A DNA stretch of 50,945 bases from Bacillota bacterium (GCA_023443225.1 JAEZVF010000057.1:1-50945); one strand, 5' to 3'. Numbered from the stretch's first letter, positions 32,593 to 42,321 are shown. The notes: a model not told the origin generated them from the sequence alone. Made by a program: numbers and translations.

Positions 32593-33714
32593 ATGGGGTT
32601 CGAAATGTGGATTTTAGTAACCGGATCAAAAGGGTTTATTGGAAAGAATTTAGTTGCAGAATTAAAGAATCAAGGATTTACAGACATCATGGAATATGAT
32701 AAGGATACAGAGGAGGCGGCACTATACGATTATTGTAAAAAAGCTGATATGATATACCATCTGGCAGGGGTAAACCGGCCAAAAGAGGAATCTGAATATA
32801 AAGAGGGAAATTACGGGTTCACAAAAATTCTTTTACAAACACTAAAAAGTTGTAAAAACACTTGTCCTATTATGGCTTCTTCCTCCATTCAGGCCAAACA
32901 TCAGAATCCTTACGGAATGAGTAAAAAGGAGGAGGAAGATTTGCTCTTTGATTATGCCAAAGAATATGGAGTGACTGTATACGTTTATCGATTACCTAAT
33001 GTTTTTGGTAAATGGTGCAGGCCTAATTATAACAGTGTAATTGCAACTTTTTGTTATAATATCGCCAGAAATCTTCCAATCTCGGTGGATGCTCCCAATA
33101 AGGTTTTGCATTTAGCATATATTGACGATGTGATAGAGGAATTACTGGGGCTCTTAACAAATATAAAACACATAAGTGGTAACTTCTGCGAAATTACCAC
33201 TGTGTATTCCGTTACTTTAAGAGATATCATTAATTTGTTATACTCCTTTAAGGAAAGCAGAAGCAATAAAATTATTCCGGATATGGGGAACCTTTTCATA
33301 AAAAAACTCTATGCAGTTTATCTAAGTTATCTACCTGTAGAAGATATTTGTTATAAGTTGGATATGAATTTTGATCACCGGGGTTCTTTTACTGAGTTTG
33401 TCAAGTCTTTGGAACAAGGGCAGGTTTCCATCAATATAAGTAAGCCAGGTATAACAAAAGGAAATCATTGGCACCATACGAAAAATGAAAAATTTCTGGT
33501 AGTCAGTGGAAAAGGCGTGATACGCTTGCGAAATATTTATGATGAAAAGGTGATAGAGTTTTTTGTTTCTGCTGAAAATCTAGAAGTTGTTGATATTCCA
33601 GTAGGATATACACACAACATCGAAAATATTGGAGATACTGATATGGTAACCGTTATGTGGGCTAACGAATCATATAATCCCGACAAACCGGATACCTATT
33701 ACCTTAAGGTGTAG
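32593..33714 (+). CDS. capF: Bifunctional epimerase/reductase of L-FucNAc synthesis (CapF)
   Basis: This 373-aa enzyme has an N-terminal NAD(P)-binding SDR domain (ILVTGSKGFIGKNLV; active-site Tyr in NPYGMSKKEEE) and a C-terminal cupin domain. The cupin is seen as GITKGNHWHHTKNEKFLVVS with the histidine ligands. CapF epimerises C3 and reduces C4 of the CapE product. The order capE-capF-capG matches Staphylococcus aureus type 5/8 capsule genes. The ATG at 32605 (MWILVTGSKG) is as plausible as 32593, since neither has a good ribosome site. Confidence 0.92.
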   Translation: MGFEMWILVTGSKGFIGKNLVAELKNQGFTDIMEYDKDTEEAALYDYCKKADMIYHLAGVNRPKEESEYKEGNYGFTKILLQTLKSCKNTCPIMASSSIQAKHQNPYGMSKKEEEDLLFDYAKEYGVTVYVYRLPNVFGKWCRPNYNSVIATFCYNIARNLPISVDAPNKVLHLAYIDDVIEELLGLLTNIKHISGNFCEITTVYSVTLRDIINLLYSFKESRSNKIIPDMGNLFIKKLYAVYLSYLPVEDICYKLDMNFDHRGSFTEFVKSLEQGQVSINISKPGITKGNHWHHTKNEKFLVVSGKGVIRLRNIYDEKVIEFFVSAENLEVVDIPVGYTHNIENIGDTDMVTVMWANESYNPDKPDTYYLKV

Positions 33715-33720
33715 GAGAGG

Positions 33721-34881
33721 ATGTTATATAACATGGAAGAAAACAAAACAATAAAAGTTATAAAAATTATGACCGTTGTTGGAACAAGACCTGAAATAAT
33801 ACGGTTATCAGCTGTGATCCGTAAGTTAGAATCTAGCGTTATCATCAAACATATTCTTGTACATACCGGCCAGAATTATGATTATGAGTTAAATGAGGTT
33901 TTTTATAAAGAGTTAGAATTAAAAGCACCGGATTATTTTTTAGATGCCGCTACACAAAGTGCGATTGAAACAATTGGTAATATCCTGATTAAAATAGATC
34001 CAATTCTAGACATTGAAAAACCAGATGCCTTATTAATCCTCGGGGATACCAATAGTTGTCTTTGCGCGATTGCTGCAAAGCGAAAGCAGATTCCAATTTT
34101 TCATATGGAGGCCGGTAACCGCTGCTTTGACCAAAGAGTGCCGGAAGAAACCAATCGAAGACTTGTAGACCATATTTCCGATATTAATCTTCCTTATAGT
34201 GATATTGCTAGAGAATATTTATTGCAAGAAGGTATCCCAGCTGACCGAATCATAAAATTAGGTAGTCCAATGTATGAAGTAATTCAAGAGCAAAAAAAAC
34301 GAATTGATGATTCCGATATCTTAGAAAGATTAGCTTTGAAAGAAAAAGAGTACTTTCTATTATCATTCCACAGAGAGGAAAACATTAATTCAATAGAGAA
34401 TTTTAACCATATAACAAAGAGCCTTCAAACAATCGCGGAAAAGTATAGGCTACCGGTTATTGTAAGCACACATCCTCGAACTAGAAAGAAAATAGAGGAA
34501 CTGAATATAAAGTTTCATCCCTTGATACATTTCTTAAAACCCTTTGGTTTTCATGATTATATCAAATTACAGCTAAATGCAAAAGCAGTTTTAAGCGACA
34601 GCGGAACTATTAGTGAAGAGGCTTCCATTTTAGGGATAAAAGCCCTTAACATCCGTCAGGCACAAGAAAGACCGGAAGCAATGGAAGAAGCGTCCGTTAT
34701 GTTAGTGGGACTAACATGTGATAGAATCCTGCAGGGATTGGAAATATTACTGCAGGAACCATCCGATTCCTATCGGAAAGTTTCGGATTATATGATACCA
34801 AATGTTTCAGATAAAGTGTTACGTATTATAATTTCTTATATTGACTATGTAAATAGAGTAGTATGGAGGCTGCCGCACTAA
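33721..34881 (+). CDS. capG: UDP-GlcNAc 2-epimerase-family enzyme (CapG, UDP-L-FucNAc forming)
   Basis: This 386-aa non-hydrolysing 2-epimerase has the family motifs VVGTRPEIIRLSAVI, HTGQNYDYELN, ILGDTNSC, HMEAGNRCFDQRVPEE and SDSGTISEEA. As the third gene after capE and capF it should finish UDP-N-acetyl-L-fucosamine. Start could be the ATG at 33721 or 33733; AGGAGAGG abuts the first. A hairpin terminator follows directly, so capEFG ends a transcription segment. Confidence 0.92.
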   Translation: MLYNMEENKTIKVIKIMTVVGTRPEIIRLSAVIRKLESSVIIKHILVHTGQNYDYELNEVFYKELELKAPDYFLDAATQSAIETIGNILIKIDPILDIEKPDALLILGDTNSCLCAIAAKRKQIPIFHMEAGNRCFDQRVPEETNRRLVDHISDINLPYSDIAREYLLQEGIPADRIIKLGSPMYEVIQEQKKRIDDSDILERLALKEKEYFLLSFHREENINSIENFNHITKSLQTIAEKYRLPVIVSTHPRTRKKIEELNIKFHPLIHFLKPFGFHDYIKLQLNAKAVLSDSGTISEEASILGIKALNIRQAQERPEAMEEASVMLVGLTCDRILQGLEILLQEPSDSYRKVSDYMIPNVSDKVLRIIISYIDYVNRVVWRLPH

Positions 34882-34894
34882 ATTGTGCGGCGCC
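34868..34894 (+). terminator. GC-rich hairpin inside the capsule cluster
   Basis: GGC-T-GCCGCAC pairs with GTGCGGC-GCC around TAAATT, followed by ATTTTT. It begins inside the last codons of capG. It ends or attenuates the first half of the cluster ahead of the antisense gene. Confidence 0.82.
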
Positions 34895-34940
34895 ATTTTT
34901 ATGGTGCATCCAGCATGGGTGCACGTTTATACACTATTTT

Positions 34941-35381
34941 TTATACTTCAGTTTCATTTGCTACCTTTGATAACATTATTATAATTCTGTTTACAATTCG
35001 TATAATAAAGTATATAAAACTTAAAATCATTAAAGTAAAGAAAAAACCACCAATTCCAACTAAGAATGTCATTCCTGGAGTAGCCGGAACAATATTATTA
35101 GCAAGTAGCATGATAGAAGTAACCAGAGTTCCTATGCTGGTTAACAACACCGTAATCCCAGGTACTCTAAGAGAAAAACGAATGGTACAGCTTCTTACAA
35201 AATATACGAGTGCAAGTATTCCTACATAAATAAGCAAAAGTACCACTGGTAAAACTACATTAATTTTAACGATTCCTCTGATATAAGGCATTGCTCCATT
35301 TGAAAATGCTATTGAAATGAAAATACCTGCTACAATACTAAGAATTGTTAAAATACCATTAATTATTCTTGATACTAACAT
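34941..35381 (-). CDS. Small four-helix membrane protein, antisense to the cluster
   Basis: This 146-aa protein consists almost only of four hydrophobic segments (about residues 5-27, 38-62, 73-95 and 101-128) with short polar ends. I do not recognise the family. A very strong ribosome site (AAAGGAGGT) lies before the ATG at 35381 on the minus strand, which makes it a real gene despite its orientation. It converges on capG and diverges from the aminotransferase gene. It may be an unrelated insertion or an envelope protein linked to capsule export. Confidence 0.72.
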   Translation of the reverse strand: MLVSRIINGILTILSIVAGIFISIAFSNGAMPYIRGIVKINVVLPVVLLLIYVGILALVYFVRSCTIRFSLRVPGITVLLTSIGTLVTSIMLLANNIVPATPGMTFLVGIGGFFFTLMILSFIYFIIRIVNRIIIMLSKVANETEV

Positions 35382-35558
35382 TTTTATACCTCCTTTAATT
35401 ATCAATAAATTACTTGATATGGCTTCTATATATCATATTCCAGATTTTTTGTTTTGTGATATTTACTACAGGATAGCTTGAATAAGTAACATAATAACAG
35501 TTATCGAATATACTAAAATGATAGCGTATTATATGTTTTGTTTGACAAAGAGGTGTAA

Positions 35559-36671
35559 ATGACGAAAAAAATCTACATGGCATCACCACATATGAGCAAG
35601 GAAGGCTATGAGATGGAATATATCAATGAAGCCTTTGCTTCTAATTGGATTGCACCACTCGGGGAGAATGTAAATGAATTTGAAAAAGCCCTTGCAAGCT
35701 ATGTAGACATAGGGCATGGAGCTGCTTTATCCTCTGGTACTGCGGCAATTCATATGGCATTAAAGGCTGCAGGGGTAGGTAATGACGATTTTGTATTCTG
35801 TCCAACGCTTACGTTTTCAGCAACCGCTAATCCAATTCTTTATCAAAATGCGATTCCTGTCTTTATTGACAGTGATTCCGATACTTGGAATATCAGTCCA
35901 AAAGCTTTAGAAAAGGCTTTCTTACAATATAAACCCAAGGCAGTAATTGTCGTTCATCTGTATGGACTTGCTGCCGATATGGACAGCATTATGAGGATGT
36001 GTCGTGAGCAAAATGTAACTGTAATCGAAGATGCAGCAGAAAGCCTGGGTACTACGTATAAAGGAAAACACACCGGAACCTTTGGTGATTACGGCATTTT
36101 TAGTTTTAATGGGAATAAAATAATTACCACATCTGGTGGTGGAATGTTAGTTAGTAATAATGAAGAACGGATTCGAAAGGTTCGTTTCTGGTCGATGCAG
36201 TCCAGAGACAAAGCTAGACATTATGAGCACAGTGAGTTAGGTTTTAATTATCGTATGAGCAATATCACTGCTGGAATTGGTCGTGGACAATTAAAAGTAT
36301 TGGAGCAACGCATTCACCAGAAACAAGTTATCTATAATTACTATCAGAAGTCCTTTGAAGAACTAGACGGGATTCAAATGATGCCTTTGTATGAGTGGGA
36401 AAATAGTAATTGTTGGCTTTCCTGTGCTTTGTTAAATGGAAGAGTCAGACCGCTGGATATCATACTGGCGCTGGAAGCTCATAACATAGAATCCAGACCC
36501 ATCTGGAAACCATTACATCTACAACCGTTTTTTAAAAAGTATGATTACATTGATAATGGTGGAACAGCAGAAGGGATTTTTGATCATGGAGTCTGTCTGC
36601 CTAGCGATACAAAAATGACGGAGAAAGATTTGGAGAAGGTAGTTTCAATTATTAAAGGATTATGGTCATAA
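35559..36671 (+). CDS. PLP-dependent sugar aminotransferase (DegT/DnrJ/EryC1/StrS; PglE-like)
   Basis: This 370-aa enzyme has the family start (IYMASPHMSKEGYEMEYI), the SSGTAAIHMAL cofactor loop, IEDAAESLG, and the Schiff-base lysine Lys187 in FSFNGNKIITTSGGG. The N-S-G-N-K pattern and length match PglE-type enzymes that aminate UDP-4-keto-6-deoxy-GlcNAc. Its likely substrate comes from the dehydratase at 29568, and its product would go to the acyltransferase at 25909. AGAGGTG precedes the ATG. A fresh promoter is expected upstream because of the antisense gene and terminator. Confidence 0.9.
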   Translation: MTKKIYMASPHMSKEGYEMEYINEAFASNWIAPLGENVNEFEKALASYVDIGHGAALSSGTAAIHMALKAAGVGNDDFVFCPTLTFSATANPILYQNAIPVFIDSDSDTWNISPKALEKAFLQYKPKAVIVVHLYGLAADMDSIMRMCREQNVTVIEDAAESLGTTYKGKHTGTFGDYGIFSFNGNKIITTSGGGMLVSNNEERIRKVRFWSMQSRDKARHYEHSELGFNYRMSNITAGIGRGQLKVLEQRIHQKQVIYNYYQKSFEELDGIQMMPLYEWENSNCWLSCALLNGRVRPLDIILALEAHNIESRPIWKPLHLQPFFKKYDYIDNGGTAEGIFDHGVCLPSDTKMTEKDLEKVVSIIKGLWS

Positions 36672-36733
36672 AGATGTTGAATGTCTCTTTTTGTAATATG
36701 GGTTTTGTTTTTCTGGAACTGGGGTTGATATAA

Positions 36734-37330
36734 ATGTTTAGGTATCTATATCGTAATAGAGTGAAATATGTTCTATCAAGGTTTCTCGCTTTTGTCTGTA
36801 TCCTCCTGTTCTTACCGGTTATGATTCTAATAACTATATTAATAAAGGTAGATTCTAAGGGCAAGGTGTTCTTCTATCAAAGAAGGATGGGGAAAGATGG
36901 TGTAGAATTTACAATTTATAAATTTCGCACAATGAAAGAAAATGCCTTTGAAGAAGGCAGCGGTGCTTATATTTATGAAGGTGATCCAAGAATTACAAGA
37001 GTCGGCAAAATCATTAGAAAAATGAGTATGGATGAATTGCCTCAACTGTTTAATATTTTACGGGGAAATATGTGTTTCATAGGTCCAAGGCCATTACTTC
37101 CAGGCGTTCCAATGAAGTATGAAGAATATCCAAAGGAATATAAAGTGCGATTTTCAGTATTGCCAGGTATGTTTTGTCTTGTAGATACCATTTACCGAGC
37201 AGAAGCTTCTTTTGAAACACAATGCACTATGGACGCAGAATATGTAAATCATATCACCTTAATAAATGATATTAAAATTTTTTTTAAGACTTTCCAAATG
37301 GTGTTATTGCGTAAAGGTATTTATAAATAA
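36734..37330 (+). CDS. Initiating phosphosugar transferase (PglC/bacterial sugar transferase family)
   Basis: This 198-aa enzyme belongs to the small monotopic phosphoglycosyl transferases. It has one N-terminal hydrophobic hairpin (about 15-38), then the signature YKFRTMKENA, DPRITRVGKIIRKMSMDELPQL and NMCFIGPRPLLPG. It moves a phospho-sugar from UDP to undecaprenyl phosphate and so starts each repeat unit. The length matches PglC rather than the long WbaP/WcaJ type, which supports a bacillosamine-type first sugar. GGGG lies before the ATG. Confidence 0.92.
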   Translation: MFRYLYRNRVKYVLSRFLAFVCILLFLPVMILITILIKVDSKGKVFFYQRRMGKDGVEFTIYKFRTMKENAFEEGSGAYIYEGDPRITRVGKIIRKMSMDELPQLFNILRGNMCFIGPRPLLPGVPMKYEEYPKEYKVRFSVLPGMFCLVDTIYRAEASFETQCTMDAEYVNHITLINDIKIFFKTFQMVLLRKGIYK

Positions 37331-37358
37331 TATTACAATTCTAGATTGGAGCTTTTAT

Positions 37359-38021
37359 ATGAAGATTGCAATACATCAGCCGAATTATCTACCTTGGATG
37401 GGTTATTTCGAGAAAATAGCCTCTGTGGACGTATTTGTATTCTTAGATGATGTTCAATACTCCAATCAAGGGGGACATAACCGCAATGTGATCAAATCCC
37501 CAAATGGCAAAAAGTATCTTACAGTGCCGGTAGAACAGCACTTGGGAGATAAGATAAATGAAGTTCGAACAAAAGATGAGTTGGATTGGAAGAAAAATCA
37601 TTTAGATATCATTCAGAAGAATTACCAGACAGCACCTTATTTTTACAACATATATCCAGTGCTGGAGGAACTCTATCATCAATCATATAAGAACATTGCA
37701 GAGATGAATTCTACAATCATACGTAAATGGTGCCAAATGCTTGGACTGAAGGCAGAATTTAAATTTTCCTCAGAATTTCGTTTAAGCAGTACTCGTGAAA
37801 ATAGAATTCTTGACATTTGTACAATGTTAGGTGCAAACAATTACATTTCAGGTAATGGAGCAAGGGTCTATCAGAATGAAAACAACTTTAAATCACGAGG
37901 GATTCTTTTGTCTTATCAAAGCTACCAAGCAAAAGTTTATCCACAGCTATGGGGCGAATTTATAGAAAATTTATCGGCACTTGATTATTTTATGAATTGC
38001 GGTATTTCATATCCTTTTTAA
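37359..38021 (+). CDS. WbqC-like family protein
   Basis: This 220-aa protein matches the WbqC-like family over its length: MKIAIHQPNYLPWMGYFEKI at the start, FLDDVQYSNQGGHNRNVIK, and a late GANNYISGNGARVY. Family members occur in polysaccharide clusters. Their reaction is not established, though a role in transferring an amino-acid-like or acyl group has been suggested. I chose the ATG at 37359 because this is the family's normal N-terminus; the open frame back to 37266 overlaps the previous gene. No strong ribosome site is visible. Confidence 0.87.
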   Translation: MKIAIHQPNYLPWMGYFEKIASVDVFVFLDDVQYSNQGGHNRNVIKSPNGKKYLTVPVEQHLGDKINEVRTKDELDWKKNHLDIIQKNYQTAPYFYNIYPVLEELYHQSYKNIAEMNSTIIRKWCQMLGLKAEFKFSSEFRLSSTRENRILDICTMLGANNYISGNGARVYQNENNFKSRGILLSYQSYQAKVYPQLWGEFIENLSALDYFMNCGISYPF

Positions 38022-38055
38022 AACAGAGCTACTATAAAGATTAGGAGTGTTGCGT

Positions 38056-39252
38056 ATGAATGTCTTATTTGTTTCTATGCTTGGTATTGATCTTAAGGAA
38101 GGCGGAATATACTCGGATTTGATTAATGCTTTGTTAAATTCAGGACATAAGGTGTTTTTAGTAGATGATCAACCTATAAAAAATATTGATAAAAAGCATA
38201 AGAACCTTATCATAATTTCAACTGGTATTTCCATAACAAAGTTTAAGAATCGATATATCAAAGGGCTGATATCACTAGTTTTGGAATTTATCATTATGTT
38301 TACGATGAAATTCAAATTAAGTCATGAGTCCATTGATCTTTTGCTATATGCAACCCCGCCTATTATGTATACTCATATTCTTAAATTTTGTAAAAAAAGA
38401 TATCGGTGTATGACTTTTTTAATGTTAAAGGACATCTTTCCTCAAAATGCAGTAGATGAAGGGATACTAACTAGTGACAGTATAATGTATAAATATTTTC
38501 GTAGAAAAGAAAAGGAGCTGTATCACCTTTCTGATTACATAGGATGCATGTCAGCTGAAAACATACGTTATCTATTAACAAACAATTCAGAAATTAATGA
38601 GGATAAAGTTATCCTTTTCCCTAATAGTATACAGCTACAATCCTATAAACTAAGAAAACAATCTATCGATAAGTTACGTGAAAGGCTCGGTATCGATAAG
38701 AATAAAATAGTTTTTGTGTTTGCTGGGAATCTTGGAATCGCACAGGGAATACCCTTCCTGACTAAAGTTATAAGAGCAGTTGCAAACCACCCAAATATTG
38801 TTTTTCTAATTGTGGGCCAAGGTACACACGCAGAATCTCTGAAGGAATTGGCAAAAACACAAAAGAACGTTTTATTCCTGGATAAACTGTCGAAAAAGAA
38901 ATACAGCCTCCTTCTAGCTTTGTGTGATGTTGGTATCGTGTCTCTTGGACATATGTATACCATACCAAACTATCCATCCCGCATACTTTCCTATATGGAA
39001 GCTGCACTTCCAATAGTTGCCTTCACTGATAAGGTAACCGATATACGAAGTTTAGTTGAAAAAGAAGCAAAATGCGGATTCTGGTCACCTGCTGATAATC
39101 TTAAGGCAGCAGTTAATAAGATAGAATTTCTTAGTTCTGATGAGAAATTAAGAACTTGGATGGGCCAAAATGGCAGAAGATACTGCAAAAAGCATTTTGA
39201 TGTAAATAAGAATGTTAAGATTTTAGAATCTATATATAAGAAATCTACATGA
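38056..39252 (+). CDS. Family 4 glycosyltransferase (GT-B fold)
   Basis: This 398-aa enzyme is a GT4 transferase, possibly of the WbuB-like group. The C-terminal nucleotide-sugar domain has FVFAGNLGIAQGIPFL, IVGQGTHAESL and PSRILSYMEAALPIVAF, matching the E-x7-E region. The N-terminal half starts with NVLFVSMLGIDLKEGGIYSDLI. WbuB-like enzymes add fucosamine, which would fit CapEFG, but the linkage is inference. I chose the ATG at 38056 because AGGAG (38043-38047) is then well placed. Confidence 0.88.
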   Translation: MNVLFVSMLGIDLKEGGIYSDLINALLNSGHKVFLVDDQPIKNIDKKHKNLIIISTGISITKFKNRYIKGLISLVLEFIIMFTMKFKLSHESIDLLLYATPPIMYTHILKFCKKRYRCMTFLMLKDIFPQNAVDEGILTSDSIMYKYFRRKEKELYHLSDYIGCMSAENIRYLLTNNSEINEDKVILFPNSIQLQSYKLRKQSIDKLRERLGIDKNKIVFVFAGNLGIAQGIPFLTKVIRAVANHPNIVFLIVGQGTHAESLKELAKTQKNVLFLDKLSKKKYSLLLALCDVGIVSLGHMYTIPNYPSRILSYMEAALPIVAFTDKVTDIRSLVEKEAKCGFWSPADNLKAAVNKIEFLSSDEKLRTWMGQNGRRYCKKHFDVNKNVKILESIYKKST

Positions 39253-39318
39253 ATAAATAAATCTAAGTGTATCATTTGGGGAGAGGAGAAGACATATTGT
39301 AATTAATTACAATAGTTC

Positions 39319-41091
39319 ATGGTGTATATGAAAAAATTCCGTCAATTCATAGTTGATTTGGAAAGATTTATTCAATATGGTGATTTGCCTACAAGCTATT
39401 ATGTGAAACGCGGGCTTACAGTCGGAAAAAGATTCCATCGGCAGAGTGGTTGTAAGTTAGATCCCTCCCATTGTTGGCTAATAGAGATTGGTAATGATGT
39501 AACACTGAGTAGTCGTGTACAAATAATAGCGCATGATGATAGTCCACGTACGTATACCGGATATGGTAAAATTGGTCGGGTAATTATCGGTGACAATGTA
39601 TTTGTAGGTGCAGGTACCATTATTCTAATGAATGTCAGAATCGGAAATCATGTAATCATTGGTGCAGGAAGTGTAGTTACCCATGATATTCCAGATAACA
39701 GTATTGCTGCCGGAATTCCAGCTAAAATTATAGATACAACTCAAAACTATTTGGAACAGTTACAGCGAGATTTATTCAAAAAACCTGTCTTTGATAAATC
39801 CTATACGATATACGAAAAAGTGGGAGATTATAAAAAAAATATGATGAAGGAAGTCTTAACAGACAGGTATGGATTTTTAGAATTAGGTTCAATTGAACAT
39901 AGTCCAATTGCAAAGGGTTTTATAAAACAGAATAATACGCCGCTTCCTTCTTCTTACTGTAAACATTACCCTATCATTTCGGTAATTATTCCCGTATACA
40001 ATACAGGTAAATATTTAGAAAAATGCATTGGAAGTATTTTGAATCAGACAATCAAGAATATTGAAATCATTCTTGTTAATGATGGGTCTAGCGATAATTC
40101 TTTTGATATCATAAGCAGTTTTGAAAAGAAAGATAATAGGATCCGGGTAGTTAATAAAAGGAACGGGGGATTGTCCAGTGCTAGAAATGCCGGAATCAAT
40201 GTGGCAAATGGTATTTTTTTGGCTTTTATTGATTCAGATGATTGGATAGGAAATAAGTTTTTAGAAGATCTACTCAGTATGGCAGTAAAATCAGAAGATG
40301 TAGATATTGTGATTTCAAAATTAACACTAGTGGATACTGTTATACACAGCAATGTCGTTTTACCAGGGGACAGTTGGCAAAATCAAATTCTGTATGGACG
40401 CCTAAAAGAAGAACATATCCTACTTCCTTTACTTGGACCGCCTGATAATAATATGAAACCGGTAAAGGATTTTCTGCAAATGTGTGTATGGAAGAACCTT
40501 TATCGCAAAGAATTCATAGATCAGTACCACCTACGTTTTTATTCGGAGAGAGAAATCATGCTGGAAGATTTTGACTTTAATATCCGTGCTTATCTTTATG
40601 CAAGAGGTATTGCCATTTGTGATTCAGCAGAATATCATCACCTGCTTGTAAAAGACTCCTTAAGTAAAGCATATCGCCCAGATCGTCTTCTAATGGAAAA
40701 GAAATTACTAAAACGTACGGAAGATTTCTTACTGCAAGAAGAACGATTTCTAACAGCGAAAGAAGAAGTTATGAATCATTTTCACAATTTTATTCGTAAG
40801 AGTTGCGTGAACGTCATATATAACTGTTCTTGTCTGTCGAAAGAGAATTCTGTTCTAAAGATCAAAGATACCATACATCTGATCCTAGAACAGCAAAAAT
40901 ATAAATCCGTTTTTTCTGAAAAATACCGCATGAAGGATCAGTTTTATTATCGTTATTTCTGTTACTTAATATCGAAAAGGCAGATTGTCCTGTTAACATA
41001 TAGTATGATTCTTTCTCATATATTGAATTACGTATACAGACTGTATGTTAAGGTGAAAGCGGAAGGTATACTAAAATGGAAGAAGGTATAA
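39319..41091 (+). CDS. Fusion of a hexapeptide-repeat acyltransferase with a family 2 glycosyltransferase
   Basis: This 590-aa protein has two enzymes in one chain. Residues about 45-150 form a left-handed beta-helix acetyltransferase (VIIGDNVFVGAGTIILMNV and IIGAGSVVTHDIPDNSIAAG), close to LacA/WbbJ-type O-acetyltransferases. From about 222 onward comes a GT-A domain: ISVIIPVYNTGKYLEKC, VNDGSSDNS, GLSSARNAG and the metal site in AFIDSDDW. Usually these are separate genes, so transfer and O-acetylation of one sugar may be coupled. The start is either ATG 39319 or 39328. The end overlaps the polymerase gene by 16 bases. Confidence 0.88.
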   Translation: MVYMKKFRQFIVDLERFIQYGDLPTSYYVKRGLTVGKRFHRQSGCKLDPSHCWLIEIGNDVTLSSRVQIIAHDDSPRTYTGYGKIGRVIIGDNVFVGAGTIILMNVRIGNHVIIGAGSVVTHDIPDNSIAAGIPAKIIDTTQNYLEQLQRDLFKKPVFDKSYTIYEKVGDYKKNMMKEVLTDRYGFLELGSIEHSPIAKGFIKQNNTPLPSSYCKHYPIISVIIPVYNTGKYLEKCIGSILNQTIKNIEIILVNDGSSDNSFDIISSFEKKDNRIRVVNKRNGGLSSARNAGINVANGIFLAFIDSDDWIGNKFLEDLLSMAVKSEDVDIVISKLTLVDTVIHSNVVLPGDSWQNQILYGRLKEEHILLPLLGPPDNNMKPVKDFLQMCVWKNLYRKEFIDQYHLRFYSEREIMLEDFDFNIRAYLYARGIAICDSAEYHHLLVKDSLSKAYRPDRLLMEKKLLKRTEDFLLQEERFLTAKEEVMNHFHNFIRKSCVNVIYNCSCLSKENSVLKIKDTIHLILEQQKYKSVFSEKYRMKDQFYYRYFCYLISKRQIVLLTYSMILSHILNYVYRLYVKVKAEGILKWKKV

Positions 41092-42302
41092 AAGTCGCAA
41101 GATATCAGAATAATTTTATCCTTCACTTTCTAATCGTATATTGGATTGCACAACAAGGAATGGACTTTGTTCTTACTTATCTAGCGCCAGAAAACATATA
41201 TAATTTGATGAAATTACTCTTTAATATAGTAATGTATGCGACCATAATAGCTGGAGTTATGTTAGCTTTACGCAAAGAAATATTAAAAGAAGCTTTTGCT
41301 ATTGTAATAGGATTTGCAATTTTGTTCGTAATCAATATTTTGATTTATCCAGAGAATATGGATGTAATCAGAATTATTGTAAAAATCTCAATTACTACCA
41401 TACCTTGCTATTTATTAGTAAGAAGTGAAATAGAATCGGTTTTGTTAATTAAAATTATTGCAGGTATTAGCTATTTCATTATACCCTTAGTAACTATCAT
41501 ACAAGTAACAGGTAGAAATATTTCAATCAATAATTATCTAAATGTTTCTTATGCTTTGTTGCCATATCTAATTGTACTGATAGGATTACAATACAAGAAG
41601 TTTCATTTCATAAGACTTCTTTTCATTGTGCTTGGAATACTTATCATGATAGTCTACGGCGGTAGAATGCCCCTTGTTATACTATTTTTCAGCTTTGTGC
41701 TATATGAGATAAAAGCATTAGGAGTTAGGAAAAACAATCCAAAAAACATATTAAAATATATCCTTTTCTTTTTCGTAAGCTTTATGTTTTTATTCTATGT
41801 TAATCCCATCAAGCATTTTGTTCTCACAAAATATATGGAACAAAATACTTACAGCAGAACAATTGTACGAATTCTAGAATCAAATCTATTTGATAATTCT
41901 GGACGTGATGTAATTTATAAAAATAGTATTCAATTAATTATGGAGCATCCCATCGTTGGAAACGGAATTGGTGCAGATTCTATTATGATAAGAGAGAAAA
42001 AACTATATTCACCGAATTATGATGTAAACAATATAGGTGGACTTCATGCTCATAATGGTATTCTGGAATTTGGTATCGAGTTTGGCTTAATTTTACTTGT
42101 GTTTTCCATTCTTATCCTTGGAAAAGGTTGCATCACCGCTTATAGGAAATTAGAAATGGGCAATGACTTTATATTTCTTGTTTTGTTGCTATCCATAGGA
42201 ATTATCAGAACAATTCTAGGCAGCCCGTATTGGTATAATCAATCTTTTTGGATGGCAATTGCGTGGATTGTTACCATATGCAGAAAACAAGTGAAACAAT
42301 AA
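41076..42302 (+). CDS. O-antigen/capsule polymerase (Wzy-like)
   Basis: This 408-aa membrane protein has about ten helices and a large external loop (about residues 240-320). That loop contains RTIVRILESNLFDNSGRDV and the late GGLHAHNGILEFGIEFG, the 'H-N' segment typical of the Wzy_C/RfaL ligase-polymerase group. It would join repeat units on the outer face of the membrane. Sequence conservation in this family is low, so the call rests on topology, the HNxxLE segment and the cluster position between a transferase and the flippase. It overlaps the upstream gene by 16 bases. Confidence 0.83.
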   Translation: MEEGIKVARYQNNFILHFLIVYWIAQQGMDFVLTYLAPENIYNLMKLLFNIVMYATIIAGVMLALRKEILKEAFAIVIGFAILFVINILIYPENMDVIRIIVKISITTIPCYLLVRSEIESVLLIKIIAGISYFIIPLVTIIQVTGRNISINNYLNVSYALLPYLIVLIGLQYKKFHFIRLLFIVLGILIMIVYGGRMPLVILFFSFVLYEIKALGVRKNNPKNILKYILFFFVSFMFLFYVNPIKHFVLTKYMEQNTYSRTIVRILESNLFDNSGRDVIYKNSIQLIMEHPIVGNGIGADSIMIREKKLYSPNYDVNNIGGLHAHNGILEFGIEFGLILLVFSILILGKGCITAYRKLEMGNDFIFLVLLLSIGIIRTILGSPYWYNQSFWMAIAWIVTICRKQVKQ

Positions 42303-42321
42303 AACAATAGCCATACAGGAA

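Noticed and set aside
34885..35229. Plus-strand open frame across the antisense membrane gene
   Set aside because: It starts inside a terminator stem and has no ribosome site; the minus-strand frame has AAAGGAGGT and a clean helix pattern.
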